The notes under the pieces are model-generated. The model was not told the DNA's origin and did no database searches. It saw only the letters and a program-made list of their open reading frames with translations. A stretch of 64,000 nt of DNA from Trichodelitschia bisporula (lineage: Eukaryota; Ascomycota; Dothideomycetes; Phaeotrichales; Phaeotrichaceae): positions 310,001-374,000 of the forward strand of contig ML996705.1 of assembly GCA_010356995.1 (NCBI GenBank), in the 5' to 3' direction. This document shows positions 12,362 through 24,259 of the stretch, piece by piece (position 1 is the first letter of the stretch; each line of letters opens with the position of its first letter). The translations under genes and the position numbers were made by a program.

Positions 12362-15269
12362 ATGATGCAGATTCCATCTCAGTCTTTTTACTCACATTCG
12401 CCAACAGCACTCGGCTACGTTCAGGTACAGAGCGACCACGGTCGATTGTACTATCTTCCGGAACCGCGCCATCGCCGTAGCTACCCTGCGGACCCGTTCT
12501 CATCTGGATACGCGCCACCATCAAGCTACACGCCACCGAATATCTTTCAAGCGCGCACCCTCCGTCCGCATCGCATTCACATTGCGCGCCTCGCGAACAT
12601 CAGCAAGTCGCCAGATCGTCGCAAGAGACGTGCAGGCGGAAAGAAATCGCCTCCGCGAAAGAAGAAAGCGAAGACCAAGCGGAAGCGTCGCTCAGTCTCA
12701 GAGGTCTTCGGAAAGCTGGCGGGATCAGGTGACGGGGTGAAGCGCTTTCTGCGAACTTTGGTCAGGCTGGATAGTCGTGAAAGAGAACGGAGCCGGGAGT
12801 CGGGCCACACCGACAGTCCTGGGTCCCTCGCAGCTGCCACAATCCACCGCCCTACGCGTCCGTCGTCGTGGGCCGCGCCGCACGCCGAAGCGCGTGACGT
12901 GCGGCTCAGCTTCAAGGACCGTCTTCTCCTCCGGCCCGGTTCGGGATTCTGGAGCGAGGCTCGGCGCGAACGGGAGCGAGAGCGGGAACGGGAACGGATG
13001 GAGGCTATCGCGCGCCCGGGCCGACATTCCTTTCAGGGTCCTGTCGGCGGGGCAATGGCCGCTGTTGAAAATGCCTGGGGAGGCTCGACACCAACGCCCG
13101 CGAGTCCTGTGCTAGGCGCCGCCCACAGTCCGTCATCGCCGAGGCTGGACCCTCTGCTGGCAGGGCTCGGTGACGACCGACCAGTTGCGAGTGCCAACGG
13201 CATCTGCGTGTCGATTGCATTGGCAGAGCCATTTTTGTTTTTTCAAGGGTTTGAGCAGGGCGACCATGCTGCGGCGCGCAGTACTGCCATGCTGCGAGGC
13301 CGGATGATTCTGCGCATTACGAAGCCTACGAAGATCAAAGCTGTGACCCTGCGGTTCCGCGGTCGAGCGGTCACAAAATGGCCTGAGGGTACGCTGACTC
13401 GCTTTGCGACCGTTCGCTGCTAATATCACAGGCATACCGCCGAAGAAGACGGAGTTTGAGGAGGTCAACACCAATATGAGCCACACATGGCCCTTCTTCA
13501 ACGCCCAGTTTCCGACGGCCGAGGGCAGCACCGGCGCTGACAATGTTGAGCTGCACCCGAGCACTGACTCCAATGTCGCGCGCAACCGCTCTTCACTGGG
13601 ATCGCTGGAAATCCTCTCACGTAATCCTGCTAGCACTTCGAACCCGAATCTCCGAGAGTCGAAGCGCCTGTCTCTGCAGGTGACGCAGCGCCGGGAACCC
13701 TCCCCAGCACCCAACAACGCCAATGTCGCTCAAAAGGGGTATCGAACGTTCCAAGCCGGCGAATACACTTACAATTTTGAGCTCCCGCTCGACAGTCACC
13801 TTCCGGAGACAATAAATGTCGAGCTCGGCTCCGTCAAGTACGAACTGGAGGCCACAGTCGAGCGCTCCGGCGCCTTCCGTCCTAATCTAGTCGGGACCAA
13901 GGAGGTCAGCGTCGTGCGCATCCCGGCCGAGGGCTCCCTGGAACAAGTGGAGCCTATCGCCATCAGCCGCAACTGGGAAGACCAGCTGCATTACGATATT
14001 GTAATCAGTGGCAAGTCGTTTCCGCTCGGCGCGCAGGTTCCTATCGCGTTTAAACTCACCCCGCTGGCGAAGGTGCAGTGCCACCGGATCAAGGTGTTCG
14101 TTACTGAGAGCGTCGAATACTACGCCAGCAACCGGCGCGTCCACCGCCTCGAGCCCCCGCGCAAGGTACTCTTGTTCGAGAAGCGCGCCGATGCGCCCCC
14201 GACAAGCACGTTTCCCGGAAGCACGATGCGCATTGTATCGGGTGGCGGAGTTCCGTACGACTTGCGCGCCGCGGCGGCCCGCGGCGAGGAGGTACCGGCC
14301 GCTGATTCCAACAACTTGCTCGGCAATCTTGAGCGGGATGCAAACAATGCCGGGCCGACAGAGCTCGAGTTCAGCGTGCAGCTCCCGGGATGCGGCCACA
14401 CTGCGAGTCACCTCGGTGCATGCGGATCATTTTCGAAAGACCGGCCGGAACGGGACAAGAATCTGCGGCTGCACTTCGATACAACGTATGCCAATATCCA
14501 GGTTCACCATTGGATTAAGATTGTGCTGCGTCTCTCACGGCCTGACACCACGGACCCGTCGCGCCGGCGCCACTTTGAGATTTCGATCGACTCGCCCTTC
14601 CATATCCTCGACTGCCGCGCCACACAGGCCAACATATCGCTCCCCGCTTACGAGCGCGGCCCCTCGGACCCACATGCCGTGGCGCTCGCGCGGCTAAACG
14701 GCGAACTCCCGAACGTGGGCGAGGTGGACTCAGATGGTGAAGCCGAGTCTCCGCAGGCTGAAAGCAGCAGCGCCGTGCCCATCCGGAGCCTAACACCGGC
14801 GCGTCCGGCGGCGGCACACATATCGCCGCATTCACAAACGGAAGATGGGATCACAGAGCTAGACTCCTCGATCAGTTCGATGCGGGACTCGCATCCGTCG
14901 TCGGCGCACCAGTCCTCAAGTCGCACGTCGGGATCTAGCTGGCAGAGCCAGATACAGGCGCCGCTCCGTCCGATGCACTTTATCCGCGCACCGTCGTTCA
15001 ATCCACCCGGCTTTGATGAGGAAGAGCCACCGCCGCCGCTGGAGACACCGCCGCCGCGGTATGATTCGATTGTCCAGAGTCCGGGATCGGGGCTTGCGGA
15101 TTACTTTTCGCGGTTGTCGGATGCTGAAGCTGAGAGCGCGGCAGCGGCGTTGGGTGGGTTTGATGGGCTGAGAATTGACCAGGGGATGGGAGATTTTGAT
15201 GATAGTGATGGCGGTGCAAGTACGCCGCGGCAGCGGAGGGGAAGTTTGGAGATTACGACAGGGCAATAA
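12362..15269 (+). CDS. Alpha-arrestin (ART-type ubiquitin-ligase adaptor)
   Basis: Two exons, 12362-13388 and 13432-15269, give 954 residues; the intron is phase 1. The first 250 residues are Arg/Lys/Ser-rich, including a strongly basic stretch at about 85-120, and are probably disordered. The arrestin N-terminal fold follows, with the segments GRMILRITKP and LRFRGRAVTKWP. After an insertion of about 110 residues comes the arrestin C-terminal fold, with motifs such as YEFN-like YTYNFELPL and KGYRTFQAGEY. The tail has a PPxY motif (Pro-Pro-Arg-Tyr, about residues 882-885) suited to binding the WW domains of a Rsp5/HulA ligase. The family selects plasma-membrane transporters for ubiquitination and endocytosis. 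It resembles the Aly1/Aly2 group more than PalF/Rim8, but the exact orthologue is not certain. Confidence 0.85.
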
Positions 15270-17205
15270 TGTGCTCCTTTTTGTAGTTTTTGCGTTCGGC
15301 GTTGCGAGGGACCGGGCCCGTTACCACGGATGGGATTTCTGGCGCCGCATTTCTTTGCATTTGGGCGGCGCTTTGGATATTTGGAGCGCATCGAGGTGTG
15401 CGCAATACCCAGGAACCTCGGCGGAAGGAACAGTGAATAATTTGGATCCGATCATTTGGATGAAACAGTAATGTCTGAGCTATTACCTCGAATCCAAAAA
15501 TGGCATTGCTGCTGCCCGTCTGTCATGAGCTAATTGCACATGCGATCCGCCTCAATTAGGTAGTGGTGGAGATTCTGTAACAAGATAGCGAGCTTGATTA
15601 GCTTCTTTATGAGTAGGAAAGGGCGACTCGGGTGCTAGCTATGGAATCGCAGACCGCATGCGCGGGAAAACAGTCAAACCTGCACCAGAGAGCTTAACGG
15701 CATTTAGCTCGAATTTAACGGAGCGGCGGTGGTCTTTTGATCACCCAAGTTAAATAACAGGAAGGAGAGCCATTACGCATACACCTCCAAAAGCAGAACT
15801 ACGTACCTTAAATCGTACTCTCCTGCCCCTCAGTCCAGCCAGTGACCAGACGTCAATTCTAGCAGACAAATGCCAGTCAAATCAGCTTCCTTAAGCTTGT
15901 TATGAGGTACTTGTGAGAAAATTTGTCGGTTAACTTTAAAGTCCCGGTGGAGTTCATGGAAGAAGCCTCCAGGCTTGGAGGCGTGGCTGGGTCGTAATTT
16001 TTTACGTCTTCCAATCGGTGCGTAAAAGCTGTACGCATGCTGTGTGAATCTCGGAGTTTGCAGGGTATGCGCGGTGGCTTGGTGTTATTAGAGAAATGCC
16101 CAAATTCTTTTGGATCAACACCTTGAACAGGCACCCCAAAATCAGCCTTGGACACGGGGAGGAATCGAAAAATGGTTAAGCCAATAAGATTCTCTTATTC
16201 TCCTCATCCATAACAAGCTTTGAACCGGTTTCCCAGGGAGAATTATCCCACACACACACCCTACCCTCACCCGAACCAGTCTATCATGACTAGAATTCCG
16301 AGTTCCGATTTAACCACGACTAATGGTCAAGCTTCGTCCAAGCTTTGGATAAAAAATTTGCACTATCTTGCCCACAGGTGTACCGGGCAAAATAAAATGT
16401 CGCACTACTCGTCTCATAGAGACAGTTCCAATAAACGAATTTCCATTTCAGTGTACACGCCATTCACAGGGGCCTCACGACTGAAGCTTGTTTTTAAACG
16501 TGTCTTCACACGACCGGAATAACCGCTACAGAGCATAGGCAATTTTACTACTGAACGACATCATTTTCTCCAGGCTCATCGCGACGAATACAAGTGCCAA
16601 ATTACATGTCTGGGGAGCAACTGTAAAGACATGAATTTATCTCAGTCCATTGACGTTGCGTGGTCTGGTTGATCATGTTTTGCTGACATTTAAGGCTTAT
16701 GTGGTTTAAATACTAAGGTTCTCTACTCGATAACACGAATGCAGTGAGATGCCAAACACAATTATACTCATCAGTGGTGTAGGGGTGCTTCACAACTTCA
16801 AGGGTGGCTTTGGAAATTTTGAGGGAGTTATGGTATTGACTAGGGGAGGTGCGCATTGTAAGGTGAGTATAAGGATTTTGGGGAGAATGCCTTATAGGTC
16901 TTGTCATAAATCTCGCCTATTAGATGGAAAAACTGTGACCGAGCTTGCACGTGAAATGCTCCATGGGATAAAGCCAAGAAGAATGTAGGGACCAATTGCT
17001 AGCATTTACTGTCCGGAACGAGACATCCGTAACACGATTGGTGGGGTGGAACCTACACCTTCCCTACAAAAAAATAATCAAGGGGTGGCTGTCGGTCACT
17101 TTTAGTCTTACCGAGTTAGGAGATTGTTTGCCCCCAACAACTCGTCTAATCTAGCCCCCAGCTCCTTCCATTCGAGTAAACTAACTTGGAAGTTTTAACT
17201 ACTTG

Positions 17206-17665
17206 TACTGCGGGCATGCTCCCTGACGTTTTCGTAACTGGCGGACCAGTCAGGGGGCAAAGCTTCTGTCAGACTTAGGGGCTTTCAGGTAGCCAGCCAG
17301 TTCCAGATTGTGGGGGCCTCAGGCATCAAGGCATCAAGTCCAGACCGTCCGGACATTGGCCTTGGCCTGTAGCCTGTGCACATGATGTCTCCTGAAACCG
17401 ACCCGCGCGGGCCGGGTTCCCGATTAGGACTAGCGCGTTTGGTCTTGGCGCTTCTACATACATAAATCCCCTTCTACGTAGATAGCTTACTCTATAACTT
17501 CACAACCACTTCATCTCTCTTATTAGAGAGCTCACCCATCATTATTACCGCACTGCGTGACGTCACCATACAATCCATAGTGCGATAGCTTTTAACAGAA
17601 TCGGTCAGTAAAGCAATCTCTCTCTTTAATTGGTCTGCGAGTGACAAGAACGCCTGCAGTAGAGA
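17206..17665. mobile_element. Fold-back MITE, family B, with enlarged loop
   Basis: The arms at about 17221-17262 and 17615-17656 are inverted copies of each other: GACGTTTTCGTAACTGGC with the ACCAGTCAGG core on the left, and TTAATTGGTCTGCGAG with AACGCC on the right. The ends read TACTGCGGGC and GCCTGCAGTA. Two sister copies at 20.1 and 20.7 kb have only about 40-50 bp between the arms, so about 350 bp here look like an insertion in the loop. Confidence 0.5.
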
Positions 17666-17827
17666 TGGATAGCTCAATTACCATCCGTTAAGGCTCCCAA
17701 AGGTCCATGAGGATGGCAAACTCTAGAGCCAGCTAGCGGGCGACCACAGTACAGTAACTACAAAAAGGACATAATTATTAAAATCATGGATATGCAACGC
17801 GATGGATTTGATGAGATGTGCGACCCC

Positions 17828-18036
17828 ATCCCTTGTACGGCCTAGGTACTGGCCTAGGTACTAGCCCAGGTACTCGTCGCCCACGTACCAGCGATCATGG
17901 GCCAATCAAAGAACTAGGATTTGTTACAGAAACTAAGAAATCTTTACAAAACCAAATTCTAGCTTTTTAATTGGTTCACGATAGCGCGTTCGGGGGCAAC
18001 GAGCACCTGCGCTAGCACCTTGGCCGTACAAGGGAT
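17828..18036. mobile_element. Fold-back MITE, family A, copy 1 (complete)
   Basis: This 209-bp element begins ATCCCTTGTACGGCC and ends GGCCGTACAAGGGAT, a perfect 15-bp terminal inverted repeat. Inside each end are two or three tandem copies of an 11-mer like GGCCCAGGTAC, then CTCGTCGCC. Further in lies an inverted pair around GGCCAATCAAAGAAC and TTTTTAATTGGTTCACGATAG. The whole element can fold on itself. It has no coding capacity. Confidence 0.85.
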
Positions 18037-18921
18037 ATTAACACTACTGACATATGATCATTTTTAAGGTTCTCACTATGGTCCACGCTCATCACCTAGT
18101 GTCAGAAACAAGCCACTAGTACTCTAGTCTGCGAAGGAATACCGGACGCCAACAGGCCTATATGGTTTTTGTTAACGCAACCACCGCCCCTAATTGGTCT
18201 AGGCATCGGGTATCTGACTTCACTTTCAAACTTTTCTGAGCATCAATATCTTCCCGTAGATCGAGCTAGGGAAGCATTTGCGCATGAGTTCATCAAAGTT
18301 TTTTTTTATCAACAGCAATCGTTGTACCTTCTATTAGCACTGAGAGCGATCTGGTGCTTAACGGGCTTATGGAGTTTTGCCTCACCCTGTAGCCCACTGG
18401 AAGCCCTACATGTTAAACTCTGAGAAGCCAGGTATCGTGCTTATTAGCTATATCATTACTAGAAATGGCTCATTGCAATATGCTATCCACCTGATCCTTG
18501 CCTTTGCTCCTAATGGAAGTCCTTCTGTACAACCTAGTCTGACCTCCATTTTTTTTCGGATTCCTCAGTGCGATTCTCACCTTACAGCAGTACCCAGTAT
18601 CGCATTTTCACATGCAAACTAAATTCGTCACACTTTCAACATTGGTGGCTACCCATTTGATGCATGTGGTTCACGCATGCTCTCAAATTATTAGGGCGTA
18701 AATTCACCAAGTCACGCAGGCAGAGATGTGAATTACAGATCAATGTTTTATTAAAACACCTTTTCTATAGCATCCGGCAACAAGAGTTGACAGCCACGGA
18801 GATAAGAAAAGAAAATGCTTAGCCAATGGGCTCTACGTATGACTTGACAAAACCTTTAGGGGGGCACCTATGAATTTTCAAGTAACTCCTGTGCTTCTTG
18901 ATTTAAGTTGGGCTTGACACC

Positions 18922-19130
18922 ATCCCTTGTACGGCCCAGGTACTGGCCCAGGTACTTGTCACACATTAATCTGCCATCATGGACCAATCAAAGAGCTGGC
19001 ATTTAGTTCCGTAAAGATTTTTCTACTTCTGCAACAAATCTTAACTTTTTGACTGGTCAATGATAGCGAATAAGTGGGGTTCGAGTACCTGGGCATGTAC
19101 CTGAGCATGTAACTTGGCTGTACAGGGGAT
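18922..19130. mobile_element. Fold-back MITE, family A, copy 2 (complete)
   Basis: This copy is also 209 bp, with the left end ATCCCTTGTACGGCCC and the right end GGCTGTACAGGGGAT. It has the same subterminal 11-mers and the same inner inverted pair (GACCAATCAAAGAGC and TTTTTGACTGGTCAATGATAG). It is diverged from copy 1 by scattered substitutions but is the same length. Confidence 0.85.
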
Positions 19131-20099
19131 AGGAAAGCTCATTAGCGTTTCTGCTCGCACGCCGTAGAGAAATGCTCATTTACGCAATGCCCCGCTACCG
19201 CACCGCCCGACGCTTGAATTCACAATCATTCCTTTCTAAGAAAACTAATAGATAGCTGAGATACCCCAAAATACGGGGGCACGCGGTACTTGAAAAGAAG
19301 CTAATGCATAAGTTGCTTCCACGTTGTAAACCAATAGGTCCACCATAATAAAGCGGCCATACTAAGCCGCCCATATGCGTACAAACTCTGTCGGCAGATA
19401 CATTGAAGGATAGGGGCCACGCCGAACGAGTTTATTATCCTTTTTGGTGTTGCCACGAGCCGATTTTCTCTACTGAGCCCATGATGGCGCTCATGTTTCT
19501 TATTTGTTTGACGTAGGCAAGGCGGAATGGTTCAGCTCAGGGCTGGGCGTGGGGCTCTTTGATGGGGCACACTGGCAGGGGCGCACAAATCACTGGTTGC
19601 ACAGCATTGGTTTTGCCTGATGTCTAATGGAAGTGTCACTGGCAGAAGCATTGAACCATGCCCCTGTGGCTGATAGAATGCGAGAATGTTCGAGAATAGC
19701 TCAATACATTTAAGTAAGATATGTTCTGGGCAAATCAAAGCATGACAATTCTTTTTCTTCCCAATCCAATGCTATCCTAGCATTAACTGGGAGTAAATGG
19801 GTGCACATGTACACTTAAAATTAGTGTGACGCCCGCTTCCGCTTTTTACAGTGCATTTGGGCGTGGTGGCTGACCCGTCCATGCGGTTAATTACACGTTT
19901 TGCAGCAATGGCTCTGATGGGCCAGGAAGACCTTCGCAGGGACAAGCCTTCTTTGGAGTAACTCAGGGCCAAATTCCGCAGCACCTTCGGGCCGAGGTGG
20001 CCTAGGGTTTTAAGGATGCTTCGAGACCATTGGAAGTTCAAGCCCTTTCAGGGACGGATCGATGCCGGCACTCCTCATGCCTTGTGCTGTCGGAGTCGT

Positions 20100-20228
20100 G
20101 GCGGGCATCTTCGTAATTGGCAAACCAATCAGGGAGCAGAACGCTTCAACGGAATTGCTCCGTAAAAAAGAATCTACCGTCAGATTGGTTTGGTAAACAC
20201 GAGGACTTCAGCAAGGGCCCCTGCAGTA
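20100..20228. mobile_element. Fold-back MITE, family B
   Basis: The left arm has GGCGGGCATCTTCGTAATTGG then AAACCAATCAGGGAGCAG. The right arm has CAGATTGGTTTGGTAAAC and CCCCTGCAGTA. The two arms are inverted relative to each other. The loop is about 45 bp. It is followed 26 bp later by a truncated family A element. Confidence 0.6.
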
Positions 20229-20254
20229 CGAAGGATAAAGTGAGATACTGTCTT

Positions 20255-20390
20255 ATCCCTGATACGGCCCAGGTACACGCCCAGGTACACGCCCAGGTAC
20301 TCGTCGCCCTGGCCTTCACTATAGTGGACCAATCAAAGTGCAATAATTTAGTTCTGCAAAGATTTCTCCCGTTTCCGCAATAAATCCTAG
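20255..20390. mobile_element. Fold-back MITE, family A, copy 3 (right half missing)
   Basis: The left end ATCCCTGATACGGCCC is followed by three tandem 11-mers (GCCCAGGTACAC-like), CTCGTCGCC and the GACCAATCAAAG core. Similarity stops at about the central AATAAATCCTAG, so the right arm is absent. Confidence 0.75.
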
Positions 20391-20720
20391 ATAGAGAACA
20401 GGGCTGAAGAAATCCTTTCGTATTTCTTTTGGGTTGGCTTCCATCGGATGGAGGCTTCTGCACGTCGAGCATAGCATTTTTATTGGTTTTGATACGTAAT
20501 TCTTTTTTTAATCTTCTTAATATGCTTGGGACATTCTGTTTAGCGTACTCATTTAGATGTTCCCATCCGGTCCGATGGTGCGCGAGAAATTTGGAGAACT
20601 CTTCTTTCCTAGAGGAAGATGTATCGGGTGCCTCGTAGTTAATCTGCATCAGAAAGTGTGGATCATATCAATTTTGAAGACTGGGTTCCCTTGTTCGGTA
20701 GCTGTCCTTATTTGTGTCAT

Positions 20721-20849
20721 GGCTGGCGTTTTCCTAACTGGCAGGCTGATGAGGGAACAAAATCTTTTTACTAGCGCCGTTGGGTAAATAAATCTTGCTC
20801 TCTAGTTGGCCTGCTACTACGAGGACGCTAGCGTAGATGCCCGCAGTAT
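20721..20849. mobile_element. Fold-back MITE, family B
   Basis: The left arm GGCTGGCGTTTTCCTAACTG and GCAGGCTGATGAGGGAACA is mirrored by the right arm TCTCTAGTTGGCCTGCTAC with GAGGACGC and CCCGCAGTA. Length and layout match the copy at 20.1 kb. Confidence 0.6.
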
Positions 20850-22266
20850 AAGGGGATAGAGAACAGGTGTCGACAACGTCAGTAACTATTTGGAAGGAAT
20901 TTAGCATCATTTGCTCTTGAGTTCCTCGATTATGTACTTGCTGTGGAAAGACGCAACCAATACTACCTCTATTCCGAACTTCAGTCTGGCACCTCTGGAG
21001 GGACTCTGTAGTATGGAAATGAAAACAAACCCCTGACCGAAGTGGCTTGAAAAAGCCACGATATTATCGACAGTCAGTGAAGTACCTGCTTCTTAACTCT
21101 GTATACATCATCCGGAATTATATCTGAGGCTCTCCTCCCTTGCTCGGCTACGCCAGTCTTGTTTGCTACTATGTTTAAAAACAATGCAAAATTCAGTCCC
21201 ATTTAGAGAACCTCTAGCACTCACTTTCACCAGCCACAAGTTACCAACAAAAAGTATATGATCTGTCATGGTTCTGGCCATACACGGTGTGATACCTCAG
21301 GCCATGATGTGGTCTGGGTGGCAGCACAGTACCGAGGTGACGTACGGGGACTAGCGCAGTCCTGTGACTGGCGCCAAGCCCCCACTGCGGTTATGCTTTT
21401 GCACACCCATCCCTGTATATTGCTTCTCCAACTCTTTATCATCGTCTCGAAGCAATCTATGGTTTTTGCACCGCTCTTCGCTGGCACCGTGACATAATCA
21501 AAGGCGTCACAGTGTACGAGAGCCTTGCTGACGATGTCAGCGTCTATGGGCTTCGCGGTTAGTCTTACATGCGGTAGTTAAGTATTTAGGTTCTTATGGC
21601 GCCTATTAACCAGGATCCCCACTATCAACATCCTGTCCAAGCATTGACGTTAAAGAACCTACCGGCTTTTTTAGGCCTCGGACTCTCTGAAGAACGCTCC
21701 ACCTTCCTAGTTTCTTTATCTAACTTATCAACGAACGGTTGCTTCCTGTTTAATCTGACGTTATAAAACTGCTTACTCAGGCGCTCTTTTTTTGTAGCCA
21801 ATAGGATAGCTCTGTGTCGTCTAAAGCAGGTACCGGTAATCCGGCAATCATAACTGTCAATTATGCAGCCGTAGGTCGCTGCAGCTGCTGGGATCCAGTC
21901 TCATCTCAATTTTTTACTAGCCCGTGCTCAATGTATTGTCCATGCAATCTTTTCTTTCAACGTAATCATAACGAGTCCGGAGACCCGGCAAGGAGAACTG
22001 TTCCAAAGGTCTTTCTTGCTCATTTTCCATACGTACCGGAAAATATTTACGAACACAACATTATCCAGTAAATTCAAAATACCCTTCAAGCCGTCAAATT
22101 ACTCATCAGAGGCGTAACAATAAAATGTAGAACCAGTGAGGCTTCCTTATTCTTTGCCCTTGCACATTTTTCATCATCGGCCCGGGGGTACATCCCAAAA
22201 AGGCATAGAGGCATATTACTTTTCTCATAGAGGCCAGTCATAGCGGCCCTTCTACTGCTGTGGTCT

Positions 22267-22366
22267 AGGTGAGTCCGGAGTGAACCTATCACAAAGCAGA
22301 ATTTCTTGCAGAATCGATTCCGCAAGAGAAACGCACTCTCTGATTAGTCCACTTCGGACTCACTTG
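22267..22366. repeat. Near-perfect 100-bp palindrome (fold-back element C)
   Basis: GTGAGTCCGGAGTGAACC on the left pairs with GGTCCACTTCGGACTCAC-like sequence on the right. The symmetry centres on ATCGAT at about 22315. The inner arms carry AAGCAGAATTTCTTGC and GCAAGAGAAACGCACTCTC. The inner TCTCTGATTAGTCC is like the family B core, so this may be a distant relative. Confidence 0.65.
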
Positions 22367-23105
22367 GACCCTAGCCGGGAATATAGCTCTCGAAGGGGAA
22401 CTGTCTTTATTCACCGGCATCGCATGAGTAAATCGTCATTTCAAATTCAGCCATGCCGATTTTAATGTGATGACCGGAGGGAGGTGCCAAAATTCTTTTC
22501 TATAGCCCGGGCGGCCCTTACATCCCCCCGCAGCTAATGACAGTACTGCCTCAAAACTAAATATTACAAAAGCCTGGCGCGCGACGCTCGGAAAAATGTT
22601 TTACTCTTTGATGCAAGTCATGTGGTACTCATCGTGGAGCGATTTAGGGAGGTAGTTCATAAAGGGCATAATACCCGGGCCTAACCTTCACAAGCTAGCG
22701 TCCGAGCTGGGGTACTAAGACTGACGTATTGTTTGGTGTCCTTCATTCAATCAAATTAAGAGAATAGTCAACGCCCGAAGATTTATGACATCTTGAAGTA
22801 GGCTGTTAAAAGACTGTCTTAAGAATGTCTTCTTCAATATCCCCTTTGTTCTGGCTGCCGCCGAATGTCCAAGTGCGGAGAAAACTATCTTTGTAATAGA
22901 GGCGGCGCAAAAGGAGGCATTTTCGTGACGTCGAGGAGACACGGTACTAGGGTATCAGGAAGCTACTCTGAATTCTCACGCAGCTTGCGCTCGGCGCGTA
23001 TGGCCAGTAGAAAACGAAGAACCCTAGCCATTGCCTCAGCTAGCACCTCGGAATATGAGGGGATAGTCTTGTCAAGAGATTGAAGTCGGATAGTTCGGAA
23101 ACTTT

Positions 23106-23323
23106 ATCTCTTGTACGGCCCAGGTATTGGCCCAATTATACGCCTGGGTACTCGTCCCCTACTTTTCCCCTCTCATGGACCAGTTAAAGAGCTAGGATTT
23201 GTTACAGCAATGGGGAAATATTTATAACCAAATTGTACCTCTTTGATTGGTCTGTGATAGCGAAACGTGGGGGACGAGTACCTGGGCATGTTCCTGGGCC
23301 AGTACCAGGGCCGTACCAACGAC
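23106..23323. mobile_element. Fold-back MITE, family A, copy 4 (right tip diverged)
   Basis: The left end is ATCTCTTGTACGGCCC. The inner pair is GACCAGTTAAAGAGC and CTCTTTGATTGGTCTGTGATAG. The right arm carries GGGGACGAGTACCTGGGC and GGCCGTACCAA, with the last bases no longer matching the terminal repeat. It is slightly longer than the other copies because of small insertions. Confidence 0.8.
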
Positions 23324-23520
23324 ACATCTTATATTTATCTGATCCCATCGTGTGTGGAGATGCTCGCAGCCGGCTAATGACACGCAGGAAGCTTCAACCA
23401 TGCATGGCTCATTGGATTTCCGCTTTCTATTGGCCTATTAGAAATTTTACAGAATGCTCCCATCAATATTGATGAAAAAGTAGTACCGACATTCTGGCAT
23501 TGTTAGGTCATATCTGGATT

Positions 23521-23718
23521 ATCCCTTGTACGGCCCAGGTATTGGCCCAGTTACTCGTCGCCTAGATCCTTACTATCATGGACCGATCAAAGAGCTAAAA
23601 TTGAGTTCTGTAAAGATTTCTCTGTTTTGGTAATAAACCTTAGCTCTTAGACTGATCCATGATAGCGGGTTACGTGGGCGACGAGTACCTAGGCCAGTAC
23701 CTGGACCGTACAAGGGGT
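23521..23718. mobile_element. Fold-back MITE, family A, copy 5 (complete)
   Basis: This 198-bp copy has ends ATCCCTTGTACGGCCC and GGACCGTACAAGGGGT. Arms and core are as in the other copies (GACCGATCAAAGAGC and AGACTGATCCATGATAG). One subterminal 11-mer is missing on the left. It lies 200 bp from copy 4 in the same orientation. Confidence 0.85.
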
Positions 23719-24259
23719 GAAGGGATGTCATCGGTCGACAATTGAATCTACTACCATTCCCATATCGCATGAGTGTATCGCAACTTGAAGTATTGACTTT
23801 ACAGAATTGGATAGGGTGACTGGGGGCAGGCGGCGGGATAGTGGCGCTAAGGATGCCACAGCCGTATCTACATAACGACACCCAGATCACTCCCATAAAA
23901 GAAATTCAAAAGTTAGAGTTCAATCCGTGTAGCATTTAGGCGACGCAGTTGAATAATTCTCATCTTCACTGAGCATTTTGGTATCAATTTTGGTGTGATG
24001 CGTATACCCAAAGACGGTGTAAGTTATGTATATATTCAATTTCTCCTCCGATGCGGTTTCATAGGTCCATGCAGAGGGCTAGTTAAGCTAGCGACTATAA
24101 GGGTGTTCGTGCAAAACCAAAACCTCCACGTAGGAGGAAAACGTCCATCTACAAACCTTAGCCGTGCGATCGAGCTCCGGGCTCCGGCTGGGGGTCTTGG
24201 GTCAAGTTTAGGGGAGGGGAGTGTATCGATACTTGAGGGGAACTACTTAACGCTTTAAA

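Noticed and set aside
14008-14697. 229-codon frame overlapping the arrestin in another frame
   Set aside because: Arg/Ser-rich shadow of the arrestin coding sequence.
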